Shown: piece by piece, positions 1 through 9,507 of the stretch
Position numbering within the stretch: the stretch's first letter is position 1
How the letters are laid out: every line of letters begins with the position of its first letter
NCBI GenBank assembly: GCA_963723595.1
Contig: CAVRRQ010000002.1
Span: forward strand, 992,001 to 1,056,000
Source of the DNA: RYN-230 sp963723595
Lineage (GTDB): Bacteria; Actinomycetota; Actinomycetes; Streptosporangiales; Streptosporangiaceae
Direction of reading: 5' to 3'
DNA: 64,000 bases
Position numbers and translations under genes: made by a program
Notes under the pieces: model-generated
Told to the model about the DNA's origin: nothing
Databases searched by the model: none
The model's input: only the letters and a program-made list of their open reading frames with translations

Positions 1-1823
1 GAGTACGGGTACAGGCCGGTGGTGGTGTAGCCGTCAACGACCCAGAGGATCTGCCCGTTGGCGACGACCGGGTAGGGGTTGCCGTCCAGGGTGAGGAACG
101 GCGCCACCTTGGCCACCCGGGCCAGCGGCTGCTGGTCATAAAGGATCTTCGACTGGCTGTTGATGGCCCCGGACAGCAGGATGTTCAGCTCGCGGAACTT
201 GATCGTGTACAGCAGCCGGTTCAGCGGCGAGCCCACGTCCACGCCACCGCTGCCGTGGTAGGTGTTGTTCTGCTGGCCGCCGGCCGTGGCGGACGGGTAG
301 TCAAGTTCCTGCTTGCGGCCGCCCGGGGGGCCGCCCACGATCGCGTAGGTGTTCTGCTGCTGGCCGAAGTACACCCGGGGCTGGCTGAGGTGCAGGTCCC
401 CGTGCGGCGGGATGTCGCTCTCCACGAACGACGGGTTGCCGTTGCCCTGCACCGTGTTGGCCGTGGCCGCGACCACCCCGAAGCCGTGCGTGTACACCAG
501 GTGGGTGTTGATCCAGTTGCCCTGCCCGGGCGGGGGGCCGCCCATGCCGCGCACCGCCACGACCGTGTCCTGGGGCAGCGGGCCCGCCCCGGGCAGCGGA
601 TAGCGGTCCATCGCGAGGTTGGCCGGGAACTGGTAGTAGCTCTTGACCTGCTGGAGCTGCTGGAAGGTCGGCGACACCACGTCGGGATCCAGCAGCCGCA
701 TCCCCTGAAGCGTGCTCACCTCGGTGTCCAGCGCGGACTGCGACACGTCGGCCGTCGCCGAGTACGGGCTGACCCGGACCGTGGACGTGTTCAGGCCGTA
801 GGCCTGCCGGGTGGTGACGATCTCCCGGTGGATGTAGGGGGTCTCCTTGGCCAGCTCGTTCGGCTTGACCACGAACTGCTGGATGATCGCGGGGTACAGG
901 CCGCCGATGAGGATCGCGGAGAGTACCAGCAGCCCGAACCCGACGGCGGGCAGCATCGCGCTGCGCCGGGCCGCGCCCGCGAAGAACAGCAGGGCGCACA
1001 GCACGGCGATCACCGAGAGCACGGTCTTGGCCGGCAGCACGGCGTTGACGTCCGTGTAGGAGGCCCCGGTGGTGACCGCGCCGCGCTGGGAGAAGTCGAT
1101 GCCGTACCGGTCAACCCAGTAGGCCACGGCCTTGAGCAGTACGAAGACTCCGAACAGCACGAACAGGTGGGCTTGCGCCGCCATCGTCACCCGGGGGTGG
1201 CGGCCCTGCATGCGCAGCCCGCCGTACAGGTAGTGCACCAGCGTGGCCAGCACCAGCGAGATCAGCACCGCCGCGAACAGGTAGCTCAGCACCATCCGGA
1301 TGAACGGGTAGGTGAAGACGAAGAAGGACAGATCCCAGTGGAATTGCAGATCTGTTTTGTGAAACGGGACCTGGTTGGCGAACAGCAGCCAGGTGCGCCA
1401 CGAGCCCGCGGCGGTGATCCCGGTGATCACGCCCACCACGCCGATCACCAGGCCCAGCAGGAGCCGCCGGTGCGGGTCGATGGCCAGCCGGTAGGCGTCC
1501 CCGCCCTGGCCCGGCGCGGGCACCGGGCGGTAGATGGGCCGCAGCCGGTAGGCCAGCGTCGCGTTCGCCCCGGTGACCACGGCCATGAACAGCCCGGCCA
1601 CGAAGAACATCGCCCAGCGCGTGCCGTAGGTGGTGCCGAACACCGACGAGTAGTGGATGGCCCGGTACCACAGGAAATCCGTCCAGACCCCGGCCACGAT
1701 CGCGATCAGCACCAGGAAGGCGATCACGGCCACGATGACCGGGAGGACCAGCCGGGGCCAGCGCAGATGGGCGAGCGGCGGACGGCCAGCAGGCTGCCGG
1801 GCCGGACCGGACCTGAAGGACAC
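1..1823 (-). CDS. UPF0182 family integral membrane protein, 3' end beyond the window
   Basis: Partial: the frame runs off the left edge after about 607 codons. I read it from GTG at 1823, preceded by a GGGGGAG ribosome site; an in-frame GTG at 1838 is the alternative. The protein opens with a basic tail and about seven hydrophobic segments within the first 320 residues. A large soluble part follows, with the family signature NPSFVESDIPPHG and, at the cut edge, WVVDGYTTTGLYPY. These match UPF0182 (COG1615), a widespread actinobacterial membrane family of unknown biochemical role. The gene lies downstream of and in the same orientation as the ylbL-like protease, as is common in actinomycetes. 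Family assignment is secure; function is not known. Confidence 0.9.
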   Translation of the reverse strand, partial: MSFRSGPARQPAGRPPLAHLRWPRLVLPVIVAVIAFLVLIAIVAGVWTDFLWYRAIHYSSVFGTTYGTRWAMFFVAGLFMAVVTGANATLAYRLRPIYRPVPAPGQGGDAYRLAIDPHRRLLLGLVIGVVGVITGITAAGSWRTWLLFANQVPFHKTDLQFHWDLSFFVFTYPFIRMVLSYLFAAVLISLVLATLVHYLYGGLRMQGRHPRVTMAAQAHLFVLFGVFVLLKAVAYWVDRYGIDFSQRGAVTTGASYTDVNAVLPAKTVLSVIAVLCALLFFAGAARRSAMLPAVGFGLLVLSAILIGGLYPAIIQQFVVKPNELAKETPYIHREIVTTRQAYGLNTSTVRVSPYSATADVSQSALDTEVSTLQGMRLLDPDVVSPTFQQLQQVKSYYQFPANLAMDRYPLPGAGPLPQDTVVAVRGMGGPPPGQGNWINTHLVYTHGFGVVAATANTVQGNGNPSFVESDIPPHGDLHLSQPRVYFGQQQNTYAIVGGPPGGRKQELDYPSATAGGQQNNTYHGSGGVDVGSPLNRLLYTIKFRELNILLSGAINSQSKILYDQQPLARVAKVAPFLTLDGNPYPVVANGQILWVVDGYTTTGLYPY

Positions 1824-2098
1824 CGCACTCCCCCTCACATGCTGTTGAGCGTCACTTCGGTGTTCAGCACCACATCATTGGCACCGGGTGACCCCACTGG
1901 TTTCGCCCGGCACACCATTCCTCAGCCGGATCTCAATCGGCCAGGCGTGCTGGGCCATGCGGCGCCAATGTACCCCGATCAGGGCGCCCAGGCGTCACCG
2001 GCGCCGGCGTGGTGATCATGTAACTGTGAGGTGACGGTCAGCAGGCGCCCAGCCGGGACCCGGCCGGACCCGGCCAGGAAGCGCCCGGCCCTGGGCGC

Positions 2099-3148
2099 TC
2101 AGCAGCCGGGCACGCTCCGGCCGGCCTTGAGGGCAGCCAGGTCGTTGATGGCCTGGCCGAGCGTGGCCACCTTGACCAGGCGGAGCCCGGCGGGCACCGC
2201 GCCGGTGGTGTCCGAGCAGTTGGCCGCGGGGGTCAGGAAGACCGTCGCGCCGGCCGCGCGGGCGCCCGCCATCTTCTGCTGGATGCCGCCGATCGCGGAC
2301 ACCGCGCCGTTGGCCGAGATCTCCCCGGTGCCCGCGATGAACCGCCCGCCGGTCAGGTTGCGGGGGGTCAGCTTGTCCACGATGCCGAGCGCGAACATCA
2401 TGCCGGCGCTGGGGCCGCCGATGTCGCCGACCTTGATGTTCACCCTGAAGGGGAAGATGAAGCTCTCCTCCACGAATACGCCGATCACCGCGTGCCCCTG
2501 GACATTCGCCGTCTTCACCCGGACATGCTGGGTCCGGCCGGCCCGGGTGATGGTCAGGTCTACCGGCACGCCCGCCGGGTGCGTGCGGATCAGGCTGCCG
2601 GTGTCCCGGGTGCAGCTGACCGGGGTGCCGTCCACCGCGGTGATGATGTCCCCGGCGTGCAGGACACCCGCCGCCGGCAGCCCTTTCTCCGTCTGGGTGA
2701 CCTTGTCCACGGTGGTGAAGTGGATCCCCAGCGTGCACAGGGCCGCGGCCTGCGCCGTCTGCTGCGAATTGACCATCTGCTCGGTGTCCTGCTGGACGAC
2801 CTGCTGCTCCGACTGCCCGGTCGGGAACAGCTCCTGCTCCGGCACCACCGCGGTGTGCGGGGAGAGCCAGGCCCGGACCGCGGTGAACACGTTGAACCCG
2901 TTGCCCGGGCCGCCCAGGAAGGACACCGTCACCAGGTTCAGGTGCCCGGAGGTGGGGTACGTGCGGTGCCCGGCGACCGCGATCAGCGGGCCGCTGGAGG
3001 TCCTGCCCAGGGTGTTCAGCGTCGGGCCGGGCGACAGGATCACGTACGGCACCGGCACCAGGGCCGCGATGAGAGCCGCGGCGACCACGCCGATCCCGGC
3101 GACGAGCAAAGTCACACTGCGGCGCGACATGGGGGGAAGACTACGCAC
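2099..3148 (-). CDS. YlbL-type PDZ and Lon-like serine protease, membrane anchored
   Basis: 349 residues from GTG at 3148, which overlaps the 3' end of moaE by 8 nt; ATG at 3130 is an alternative start but has no visible ribosome site. A single membrane segment lies at about residues 13-35, a PDZ domain at about 150-215 and a Lon (S16) proteolytic domain at about 225-345. The expected Ser-Lys dyad is visible: Ser247 in GGPSAGM and Lys292 in GIQQKMAG, 45 residues apart as in Lon. Family members are extracytoplasmic proteases. The overlap suggests translational coupling with moaE. The domain call is firm; substrates are unknown. Confidence 0.9.
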   Translation of the reverse strand: MRSLPPMSRRSVTLLVAGIGVVAAALIAALVPVPYVILSPGPTLNTLGRTSSGPLIAVAGHRTYPTSGHLNLVTVSFLGGPGNGFNVFTAVRAWLSPHTAVVPEQELFPTGQSEQQVVQQDTEQMVNSQQTAQAAALCTLGIHFTTVDKVTQTEKGLPAAGVLHAGDIITAVDGTPVSCTRDTGSLIRTHPAGVPVDLTITRAGRTQHVRVKTANVQGHAVIGVFVEESFIFPFRVNIKVGDIGGPSAGMMFALGIVDKLTPRNLTGGRFIAGTGEISANGAVSAIGGIQQKMAGARAAGATVFLTPAANCSDTTGAVPAGLRLVKVATLGQAINDLAALKAGRSVPGC

Positions 3149-3563
3149 TGTTCACCCATTCGCTCTCGCCGTCGCCGAATAGCTGATGCTTCCAGACCGG
3201 GACGCAGCGCTTGAGCTCGTCGATCAGGGCACGGCAGGCGGTGAAGGCCTCGGCGCGGTGCGGGCACGAGACGGCGACGACCACGGCCAGATCCCCTACG
3301 GCCAGCTCGCCGACGCGGTGCACGGCGGCGATCGCGGTGACGTCAAAGTCCGCGGTGATCTTCTCGCACACCCGGCGCAGCTCGTCCGCGGCCGACGGGT
3401 GCGCACTGTAGCCCAGGTGCTGCACGTCACGGCCGTTGTCGTGGTTGCGTACCACGCCGCTGAACAGGGCGATGCCACCCGCAGCAGGGTCGGCCACGGC
3501 GTTATGTACCTCGTCCACGGACAGCGGTGTGTCCCGCACCTCGGCGAGCCGGATCACAGTCAC
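3141..3563 (-). CDS. moaE: Molybdopterin synthase catalytic subunit
   Basis: 140 residues, normal for MoaE, from GTG at 3563. MoaE is the large subunit of molybdopterin synthase, which puts the dithiolene sulfurs into precursor Z using MoaD thiocarboxylate. Visible family features are GALFSGVVRNHD-like (here GIALFSGVVRNHDNG), the histidine-containing AVHRVGEL strand, and the lysine region PVWKHQLF near the C-terminus where the catalytic lysine sits. The 3' end overlaps the protease gene start. No moaD is adjacent in the window. Confidence 0.92.
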   Translation of the reverse strand: MTVIRLAEVRDTPLSVDEVHNAVADPAAGGIALFSGVVRNHDNGRDVQHLGYSAHPSAADELRRVCEKITADFDVTAIAAVHRVGELAVGDLAVVVAVSCPHRAEAFTACRALIDELKRCVPVWKHQLFGDGESEWVNSA

Positions 3564-3666
3564 GGAGCCAAGGTAGCGCCTGAACCTGGGCGCCCGGACC
3601 AGGGGCGATCAGGTTCTCGTTGCGGCGCAAAGGCGCGGTGAAGCCGGGCCCGCGGCCGCCCGCGCG

Positions 3667-4770
3667 TCAGGTGCTGCGCTTGCGCCGGCGGGCCACCTCC
3701 CGCACGATGGCCGCGGTCCCGATCACGGCCACGGTCGCCCCGGCCGCGGTGATCGTCGCTTCCTTGCGGGGCAGCCGCCGGCCGGCCACGGCGTGGTGCC
3801 CGGCCCGCTGCTTCAGCAGCTCGACCAGGGCCGCCGCGTTGTCATAGGAGGGACGCCAGCCCGCCTCGCGGAGCACCTCGCACTCGACCACCCACGGATA
3901 GACCATGTAGCGCAGGTCAGCGACCGGGGCCGGGGTGATGCCGAGCCGGTGCAGCCGCTGCGCCGTGCCGAACGTCAGCCCGGCGGGCAGCTCAACCCGG
4001 CGCAGGCCGCTGAGTTCCTCGACCTCTTCCTCCTCCAGCCAGCCGTCGCAGCCCACCGCGAACGACCCGTCGATCTTCCCGGTCACCGCCAGCTCGAGCG
4101 CGGAGACCAGGTCCTCGATGTGGCAGAACTGCCAGCGCGGCGCGCAGTCCTTCACGGTAAGCAGCCGGGGAGACTCGAAATGCCTGGTCACGAGGGTGTC
4201 CACCCCCTCGCCCACCAGCGCGGCCGGGCGGACCACGGTGATGGCCATGCCCGGGTGGGACCGCGGTGAGCGCTGGGCCAGGTGCTCGATCTCCAGCAGG
4301 TCACCGGCCACGCTGCCGTCGTGATCCACGCCCAGCGGGGAGTCCTCCGGCAGCGGCACCGGGTTGTCCGGGGCGGCCCCGTACACCATGGCGCTGGTGA
4401 CCAGGATCACCCGGCCGACCCGCCCGGCGGCCGCCGAGGTGAGCACGGTCTGGGCGGCGCGCACGTTGAAAGCCCGGCGGGCCCGGTGGTCGGTGTCCGC
4501 CGCCAGGTCGATGTCGGTGTGCACGAGGACGTCGACCCCGCTCAGCCGGCCGGCCAGCGCGGGGTCGCGGACATCGGCCAGCCGCCACGTCACGCCGACC
4601 ACGTCCCCGCGGTGATCATCGATCGCGATGACCCGCCGCACCGCGGGCGAGGCCGCGAGCCGCAGGGCCAGGGCGTGGCCCAGGCCTCGCGCCGCGCCGG
4701 TGATGGCCACGACAGGGCGTGGCTCCTGATCAGTGCGCTCGCGGCGAACCTGGGCCCGTGCAGTGCTCAA
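3667..4770 (-). CDS. NAD-dependent epimerase/dehydratase (extended SDR-like) with C-terminal membrane helix
   Basis: 367 residues from TTG at 4770, preceded by a GGGAG site. The N-terminus carries an SDR-type dinucleotide loop, ITGAARGLGHALA, then the typical ADVRDPALAGRLSGVDVLVHT strand-turn pattern of nucleotide-sugar epimerase-like proteins. I do not see a YxxxK catalytic pair after VTSAMVYG, so it may be a non-catalytic or divergent member. Residues after about 335 form one hydrophobic helix followed by ARRRKRST, suggesting a membrane tether. It is divergent from the zincin-like gene with a 65-bp gap. The substrate cannot be inferred. Confidence 0.8.
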   Translation of the reverse strand: MSTARAQVRRERTDQEPRPVVAITGAARGLGHALALRLAASPAVRRVIAIDDHRGDVVGVTWRLADVRDPALAGRLSGVDVLVHTDIDLAADTDHRARRAFNVRAAQTVLTSAAAGRVGRVILVTSAMVYGAAPDNPVPLPEDSPLGVDHDGSVAGDLLEIEHLAQRSPRSHPGMAITVVRPAALVGEGVDTLVTRHFESPRLLTVKDCAPRWQFCHIEDLVSALELAVTGKIDGSFAVGCDGWLEEEEVEELSGLRRVELPAGLTFGTAQRLHRLGITPAPVADLRYMVYPWVVECEVLREAGWRPSYDNAAALVELLKQRAGHHAVAGRRLPRKEATITAAGATVAVIGTAAIVREVARRRKRST

Positions 4771-4835
4771 CGTGTGCCGCTCCCGAGATAACGTGGCGGT
4801 TGTGACCCTTCCATCCTGCCTGAGAGGTCGCGGAG

Positions 4836-6623
4836 ATGGCTGATCCTCCCTTCGGCTTTGGTCTGCCCGGCGGTTCCGGGGGTTCTGGCGGCCGGGGTGG
4901 CCCTGGCGGATCCGGCGGATCCGGGGGCGGCTCCGGCGACAATCCGGGCGGTAACCCGCTCGGGCCGCTCGGTGACCCGCAGCAGTTCGCTGACGCCCTG
5001 CGGCAGTTCGCCGACCTGATGGCGTGGCAGGGCGGCCCGGTCAACTGGGACCTGGCCAAGAACGTGGCCCGGCAGACGGTCGCGGCCGAGGGCGACCCGA
5101 GCGTGCTCGACGCCGACCGCAAGAAGATCGTGGAAGCCGTCCAGCTCGCGGACTTGTGGCTCAACGAGGCGACCGCCTTCCCCAGCGGGGTCCGCACCGC
5201 ACAGGCCTGGAGCCGGTCGGAGTGGGTCGAGGCCACGCTGCCCGTGTGGTCCACGCTGTGCGACCCGATCGCTGAGAAGGCCGTGGACGCGCTGGGCGGG
5301 ATGATCAGCGGTAACCCGGAGGAAATGGGCGGCGAGATGCCCGCCGAGCTGAATCAGGCGCTGCAGGCGATGACCGGCGGCATGGGCGGCATGGGCGGGC
5401 TGGCCGGCGGCCTGGGCGCCATGATGCGCCGGATCGGCGGGATGATGGTCGGCGGCCAGACCGGGGCCGCGGTCGGCGGCCTGGCCCGCGAGGTGGTCAG
5501 CTCCACCGACGTGGGACTGCCCCTGGGCCCGGAAGGCGTGGCGGCCCTGCTGCCCGCCGGGGTGGCAGACTTCGGCCAGGGCCTGTCGATCAGCGCCGAC
5601 GAGATCCGGATCTTCCTGGCGCTGCGCGAGGCGGCCCACCACCGGCTGTTCGCGCACGTGCCGTGGCTGCGGTCGCGGCTGCTGGCCGCGGTCGAGGACT
5701 ACGCCCGGGGCATCACCGTGGACACGTCGGCGCTGCGCGAGGCCATGCCGCAGATCGACCCGTCCAACCCCGACGCGCTGCGTGAGGCCCTGTCCGACGC
5801 CAGCTTGTTCCAGCCGGAGGACACGCCGCAGCAGAAGGCGGCCCTGGCCCGGCTGGAAACGCTGCTCGCCCTGGTCGAAGGCTGGGTCGCCACCGTCGTG
5901 GAAGACGCGGCGGGCGACCGGCTGCCGCAGGCAGGCGCGCTGGCCGAGGCCATCCGGCGCCGCCGGGCCACCGGCGGTCCCGCGGAACGGACGTTCGCGA
6001 CCCTGGTCGGGCTGGAACTGCGGCCGCGGCGGCTGCGCGAGGCGGCCGAGATCTGGCGGCGGCTCACCGACGTCCGCGGGGCCGAGGGCCGGGACGAGCT
6101 CTGGGCTCACCCGGACCTGATGCCCACAGCCGAGGACTTCGATGACCCGGAAGGGTTCGTAGCCGGGCGGCCGTCGCTGGACATGTCGGCGCTGGACCAG
6201 GAACTGTCCGAGCTGGACGACGAGATCGGCGGGGCTGGCGGGGGCGGTGAGGCCGGCGGGACCGGCGGGGCGGCGGGAGCGGCGGGGCCGCGAAGGAGGG
6301 GCCGTCCGGTGAGTCCGGGGAGTCTGGGCCGTCGTCCGGGCCGGACGCGTCGTCCGGGCCGGACGACCAGGGTCCGGAGGACCCCCCGGCACCTGGCCCG
6401 CCGCCGCAGTAGCCTCACGGCCTCAGGGTGCGCGGCCAGAAAGTCTGCCGTTCACAGGCGGTGCACTGGGGTTCAGGCTGCTCGGGGACGGCGCCGGCGC
6501 GCTGGTGGCCCGGGAATTCACCGCCGTCCCCCGCTGTGTCCACAGGGGCGCTCCGGGGCGTCCCCAGGAAATCCACAGGCCTGTCCACAGGCCGCTTTGA
6601 CGAGGCGGGTCCACCCCGCCTAG
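4836..6623 (+). CDS. Zincin-like metallopeptidase of the DUF2342 type, C-terminal tail frame-broken
   Basis: Starts at ATG 4836 after a GAGG site. A Gly-rich leader (residues 5-50) precedes the conserved family core, with EMPAELNQALQAM, a Gly/Met stretch and the LREAAHHRLFAHVPWLRSR region that marks this actinobacterial family (zinc-dependent metalloprotease by homology; activity unproven). The open frame ends at 6623, but from about 6290 its codons lose the strong G/C third-position bias. The frame one base back keeps it, encodes an acidic Pro/Gly tail and stops at 6412. I infer a one-base break near 6230-6295 and a true end at 6412, about 525 residues. Confidence 0.85.
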   Translation: MADPPFGFGLPGGSGGSGGRGGPGGSGGSGGGSGDNPGGNPLGPLGDPQQFADALRQFADLMAWQGGPVNWDLAKNVARQTVAAEGDPSVLDADRKKIVEAVQLADLWLNEATAFPSGVRTAQAWSRSEWVEATLPVWSTLCDPIAEKAVDALGGMISGNPEEMGGEMPAELNQALQAMTGGMGGMGGLAGGLGAMMRRIGGMMVGGQTGAAVGGLAREVVSSTDVGLPLGPEGVAALLPAGVADFGQGLSISADEIRIFLALREAAHHRLFAHVPWLRSRLLAAVEDYARGITVDTSALREAMPQIDPSNPDALREALSDASLFQPEDTPQQKAALARLETLLALVEGWVATVVEDAAGDRLPQAGALAEAIRRRRATGGPAERTFATLVGLELRPRRLREAAEIWRRLTDVRGAEGRDELWAHPDLMPTAEDFDDPEGFVAGRPSLDMSALDQELSELDDEIGGAGGGGEAGGTGGAAGAAGPRRRGRPVSPGSLGRRPGRTRRPGRTTRVRRTPRHLARRRSSLTASGCAARKSAVHRRCTGVQAARGRRRRAGGPGIHRRPPLCPQGRSGASPGNPQACPQAALTRRVHPA

Positions 6624-6929
6624 CCTCGCCGGCACGGGCCCCCCGGGTGGCGGGCCGCCGTCACTCCCGGGGAAGGGGGCGAACGACCCGCCAGGCAGTG
6701 CTGGTCACTGCCGAACCCGGGGGGCTTCCGGCCAGGTGACCATGATCCTGGTCAATTAGCGTTGGTGACCATGATCCTGGTCAATTGACGTTGCTATACG
6801 CAGTAATTGCCCAGAATCACGGAACCTGGCGGCGGCGCCCCCAGGCCCGGCCCGGGGGGCGGGCGCCGGGGGGCGGGGGGGCCGGGCTGGGGCAGGGAAA
6901 TGTCAGACGGCGGTGACAGGCTCAGCGGC
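6413..6929. other. Non-coding gap upstream of the ThiF-like gene
   Basis: After the inferred end of the zincin-like gene there are about 500 bases with no convincing gene. Third-position bias disappears in every frame. The stretch holds the 29-bp tandem repeat described separately at 6735-6792 and a G-rich run at 6833-6893. I see no tRNA and no clear promoter, although the second repeat ends in TTGACG at 6785-6790, which could be a -35 element without an obvious -10. Confidence 0.5.
6735..6792. repeat. Two tandem 29-bp direct repeats with an internal dyad
   Basis: Copy 1 is 6735-6763 and copy 2 is 6764-6792. They differ only in a three-base swap near their ends (AGC versus GAC). Each contains GACCATGATCCTGGTC, an inverted repeat with GACCA and TGGTC arms, so the locus presents two identical half-palindromic sites about three helical turns apart. 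The position, about 140 bp before the ThiF-like gene, suits an operator. No regulator is identifiable. Confidence 0.7.
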
Positions 6930-8011
6930 ATGAGGCCGGCGATCAAGGCAGGACTCCTGATGGTCTGGCGCGACCCGGACACCCTGCAGATAGGCATCGA
7001 CCCGAGGCGGGCTATCGCCCTGCGCGGGATGCGCGGCGCGCAGACCCTGATCAACCTGCTCGACGGGAGCCGGGATCTCGGGCAGGTCGTGGCCGCCGCA
7101 CACGGGCTGGGGATCAGCCGCGAGGCGGCCGAGCGGGTCATCGGCCTCTTAGCCGCGGCCGGGGCGCTGCATGACTTTCCGGCCGCCATGGTGCGGGCTC
7201 TGCCGGACGGCCCGCGGGACCGGCTGGCCCGGGAACTGGCCACCGTGTCACTGGCCCACGGTCACACCGACGGTGGCGCCCTCGTGCTGGCCCGCAGGCA
7301 GGCCGCGTCCGTCCGGGTGCACGGGACGGGCCTGGTCGCCTCGGGCCTGGCCAGCCTGCTGACCGCGTCCGGGGTTGGCCGGGTCAGCTGCACCGGCGCG
7401 GCGGCCGAGCCTCCCGCCACCGGGCCGCGGCTCCCGTCGTGGCCCCCCACGGGCCGGGTCCGGCTCGGCCATCCGGCGGCTGACGGCCACCCGGCGGCTG
7501 ACGGGCGCCCGGCGGGGGACGGCCATCCGGCGGCTGACGGGCGGGCCGGAGCGGGCCGGGTCACCCGGGGAGACGGCGCCGGCCAGACCTGGCCGTGCTC
7601 GTCAACGGTTACCCGCCCGAGTTACCGGGCTCCCTGGTCGCCGGGCGGGTCGTCCACCTGACCGCGGCCGCGTCGGAAGCCATCGGCGTGGTCGGGCCGC
7701 TGGTCATCCCGGGCCAGACGGCCTGCCTGAGCTGCGTGGACATGGCCCGGGCTGACCGTGACCCGGCCTGGCCGCTCATCCTCGCCCAGATCTCCGGACG
7801 GGCCCCGCGGCCCGCCGCGTGCGCGGCCGTGCTGGCGGCGGCGGTGGCGGCCCAGGCCACCGCGCAGGCCCTGGCCTTCCTCGACCGGGCGGGCCCGGCC
7901 GCCGCGGTGATCAACGGCACACTGGAGCTCGTGCTGCCTGCTTGGCAGTGGCGGCGGCACAGTTGGATCCCGCATCGGCAGTGCCGCTGTAGCACGCGCC
8001 CGGCATCCTGA
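6930..8011 (+). CDS. ThiF-like (E1-type) adenylyltransferase-family protein, frame-broken
   Basis: From ATG 6930 the first frame encodes a winged-helix-like N-terminus (residues 1-95) and a Rossmann loop GTGLVASGLASLL, and then runs into an 18-bp repeat tract. From about 7570 the conserved protein continues in another frame as PDLAVLVNGYPPEL, the family region GLVIPGQTACLSCVD (here VVGPLVIPGQTACLSC) and DMARADRDPAWPL, ending at 8011. Similar proteins sit between the zincin-like and ABC1 kinase genes in other actinomycetes and relate to ThiF/MoeB and to leader-binding partners of cyclodehydratases. Function is unknown. The break at about 7540-7575 lies at the edge of the repeats, so either slippage or assembly error could explain it. 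Confidence 0.72.
7466..7555 (+). repeat. 18-bp minisatellite inside the ThiF-like gene
   Basis: Units of 18 bp begin at 7466, 7484, 7502 and 7520, with a fifth degenerate unit at 7538. Units 1 and 4 are identical (CGGCCATCCGGCGGCTGA) and unit 2 differs by one base. In frame they encode His-Pro-Ala-Ala-Asp-Gly repeats. The reading frame of the conserved protein changes directly after the tract. Confidence 0.85.
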
Positions 8012-8025
8012 CCGAGAATGGGAGG

Positions 8026-9489
8026 GTGAACGATCTCCCCCGACGTGCCCTGACCCGGACCGCGAAGCTGGCCACCCTCCCTGCCGGCCTGGCCGGCCGG
8101 ACCGCGCTGGGCCTGGGCAAGCGGCTGGGCGGCCGGCCAGCTGAGATCGTGGCCGCGGAGATCCAGCAGCGCACGGCCGAGCAGATCTTCCGTGTCCTGG
8201 GCGAGCTCAAGGGCGGCGCCATGAAGCTCGGGCAGGCGCTGTCCATTTTCGAGGCCGCGCTGCCGCCGGAGATCGCGGGGCCGTACCGGGCCACCCTGAC
8301 CAAGCTGCAGGAATCGGCGCCCCCGTTGCCCGCGCGGACGGTGCACCAGGTGCTCACCGGGGACCTCGGTGAGTCATGGCGGGACGCGTTCACGGAGTTC
8401 GACGACACGCCCCGGGCGGCGGCGTCCATCGGCCAGGTGCACCGCGCGGTCTGGCGGGACGGCCGCCAGGTCGCCGTCAAGATCCAGTACCCGGGCGCCG
8501 GGAAGGCGCTGCTCAGCGACTTCAACCAGCTCAGCCGGGTCGCCCGGCTGTTCGGGATCATCATGCCCGGGCTGGAGGTCAAACCGCTGCTGGACGAGCT
8601 GCGGGCCCGGGTCGCCGAGGAGATCGACTACCAGCTGGAAGCGGCGTCGCAGCAGGCCTTCGCCGAGGCTTACGCCGGTGACCCGGACATCTACGTGCCG
8701 TCCGTGGTCCAGGCGACCGACCACGTGCTCATCACCGAGTGGATGGACGGCACGCCGCTGTCCCAGATCATCGACTCCGGGTCACAGGAGCAGCGGAACC
8801 GGGCCGGGATCCTGTTCACCCGGTTCCTGTTCTCCGGCCCGGCCCGGGCCGGGCTGCTGCACGCCGACCCGCACCCGGGCAACTTCCGGATGCTCGCCGA
8901 CGGCCGGCTCGGCGTGCTGGACTTCGGGGCCGTGGACCGGCTGCCGAACGGCCTGCCCCCGTTCATCGGCAAGCTGCTCCGGATCATGCACGGTGACGGC
9001 AGCATCCGCGAGGCCGAGGACGAGCTCCGTGAGCAGGGGTTCGTCCGCGAGGGCATCGAGGTCAACCTGGATGCCCTGTATGCCTTCCTGGCCCCGCTCG
9101 CCGAGCCGTCCCGGGTGGAGACGTTCAAATTCAGCCGGGAATGGCTGCGCGGCGAAGCCGTGCGGGTGAGCGACCCGCGCTCGTCCAACCTCGGACGCCG
9201 GCTCAACCTGCCGCCGTCCTACGTTCTCATCCACCGGGTGTCCACCGAGGGCATCGGGGTGCTCTGCCAGCTGGAATCCGAAGGGCCGTTCCGGGCCGAG
9301 ATGATCCGGTGGATGCCGGGCTACACCCGGGAAGGCGAGGCGCTTCCCGGAGCTGGCGACGGCCCGGATGCCGCCGGCAGGATGGATGCCGCGGACGGCC
9401 ACGATTCCGCGGACGGCCACGACGCCGGGGATGACCCGGATGCCGGGGGCGCCGAGGGCACCGCGGAGGTGCTCACCCCGCCGCGCTGA
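8026..9489 (+). CDS. ABC1/AarF/UbiB-family atypical kinase
   Basis: 487 residues from GTG 8026, preceded by GGGAGG. The family-specific KxGQ motif is visible as GGAMKLGQALS. It is followed by the ATP-site lysine in VAVKIQYPGAG, the catalytic-loop sequence HADPHPGNF and the metal-binding LDFGAVDRL. ABC1 kinases are associated with isoprenoid lipid and quinone metabolism. The C-terminal 50 residues are an Asp/Gly-rich low-complexity tail with repeated AADGHDSADGHDAG units. The gene ends at a strong hairpin. Confidence 0.92.
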   Translation: MNDLPRRALTRTAKLATLPAGLAGRTALGLGKRLGGRPAEIVAAEIQQRTAEQIFRVLGELKGGAMKLGQALSIFEAALPPEIAGPYRATLTKLQESAPPLPARTVHQVLTGDLGESWRDAFTEFDDTPRAAASIGQVHRAVWRDGRQVAVKIQYPGAGKALLSDFNQLSRVARLFGIIMPGLEVKPLLDELRARVAEEIDYQLEAASQQAFAEAYAGDPDIYVPSVVQATDHVLITEWMDGTPLSQIIDSGSQEQRNRAGILFTRFLFSGPARAGLLHADPHPGNFRMLADGRLGVLDFGAVDRLPNGLPPFIGKLLRIMHGDGSIREAEDELREQGFVREGIEVNLDALYAFLAPLAEPSRVETFKFSREWLRGEAVRVSDPRSSNLGRRLNLPPSYVLIHRVSTEGIGVLCQLESEGPFRAEMIRWMPGYTREGEALPGAGDGPDAAGRMDAADGHDSADGHDAGDDPDAGGAEGTAEVLTPPR

Positions 9490-9507
9490 GAACCTGCGGG
9501 AACCCAA

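Noticed and set aside
255..2015. Long plus-strand open frame opposite the UPF0182 gene
   Set aside because: Its product is low-complexity His/Arg/Gly/Pro with no family features; the minus strand encodes an unmistakable membrane protein with correct codon bias. It is a GC-driven antisense shadow.
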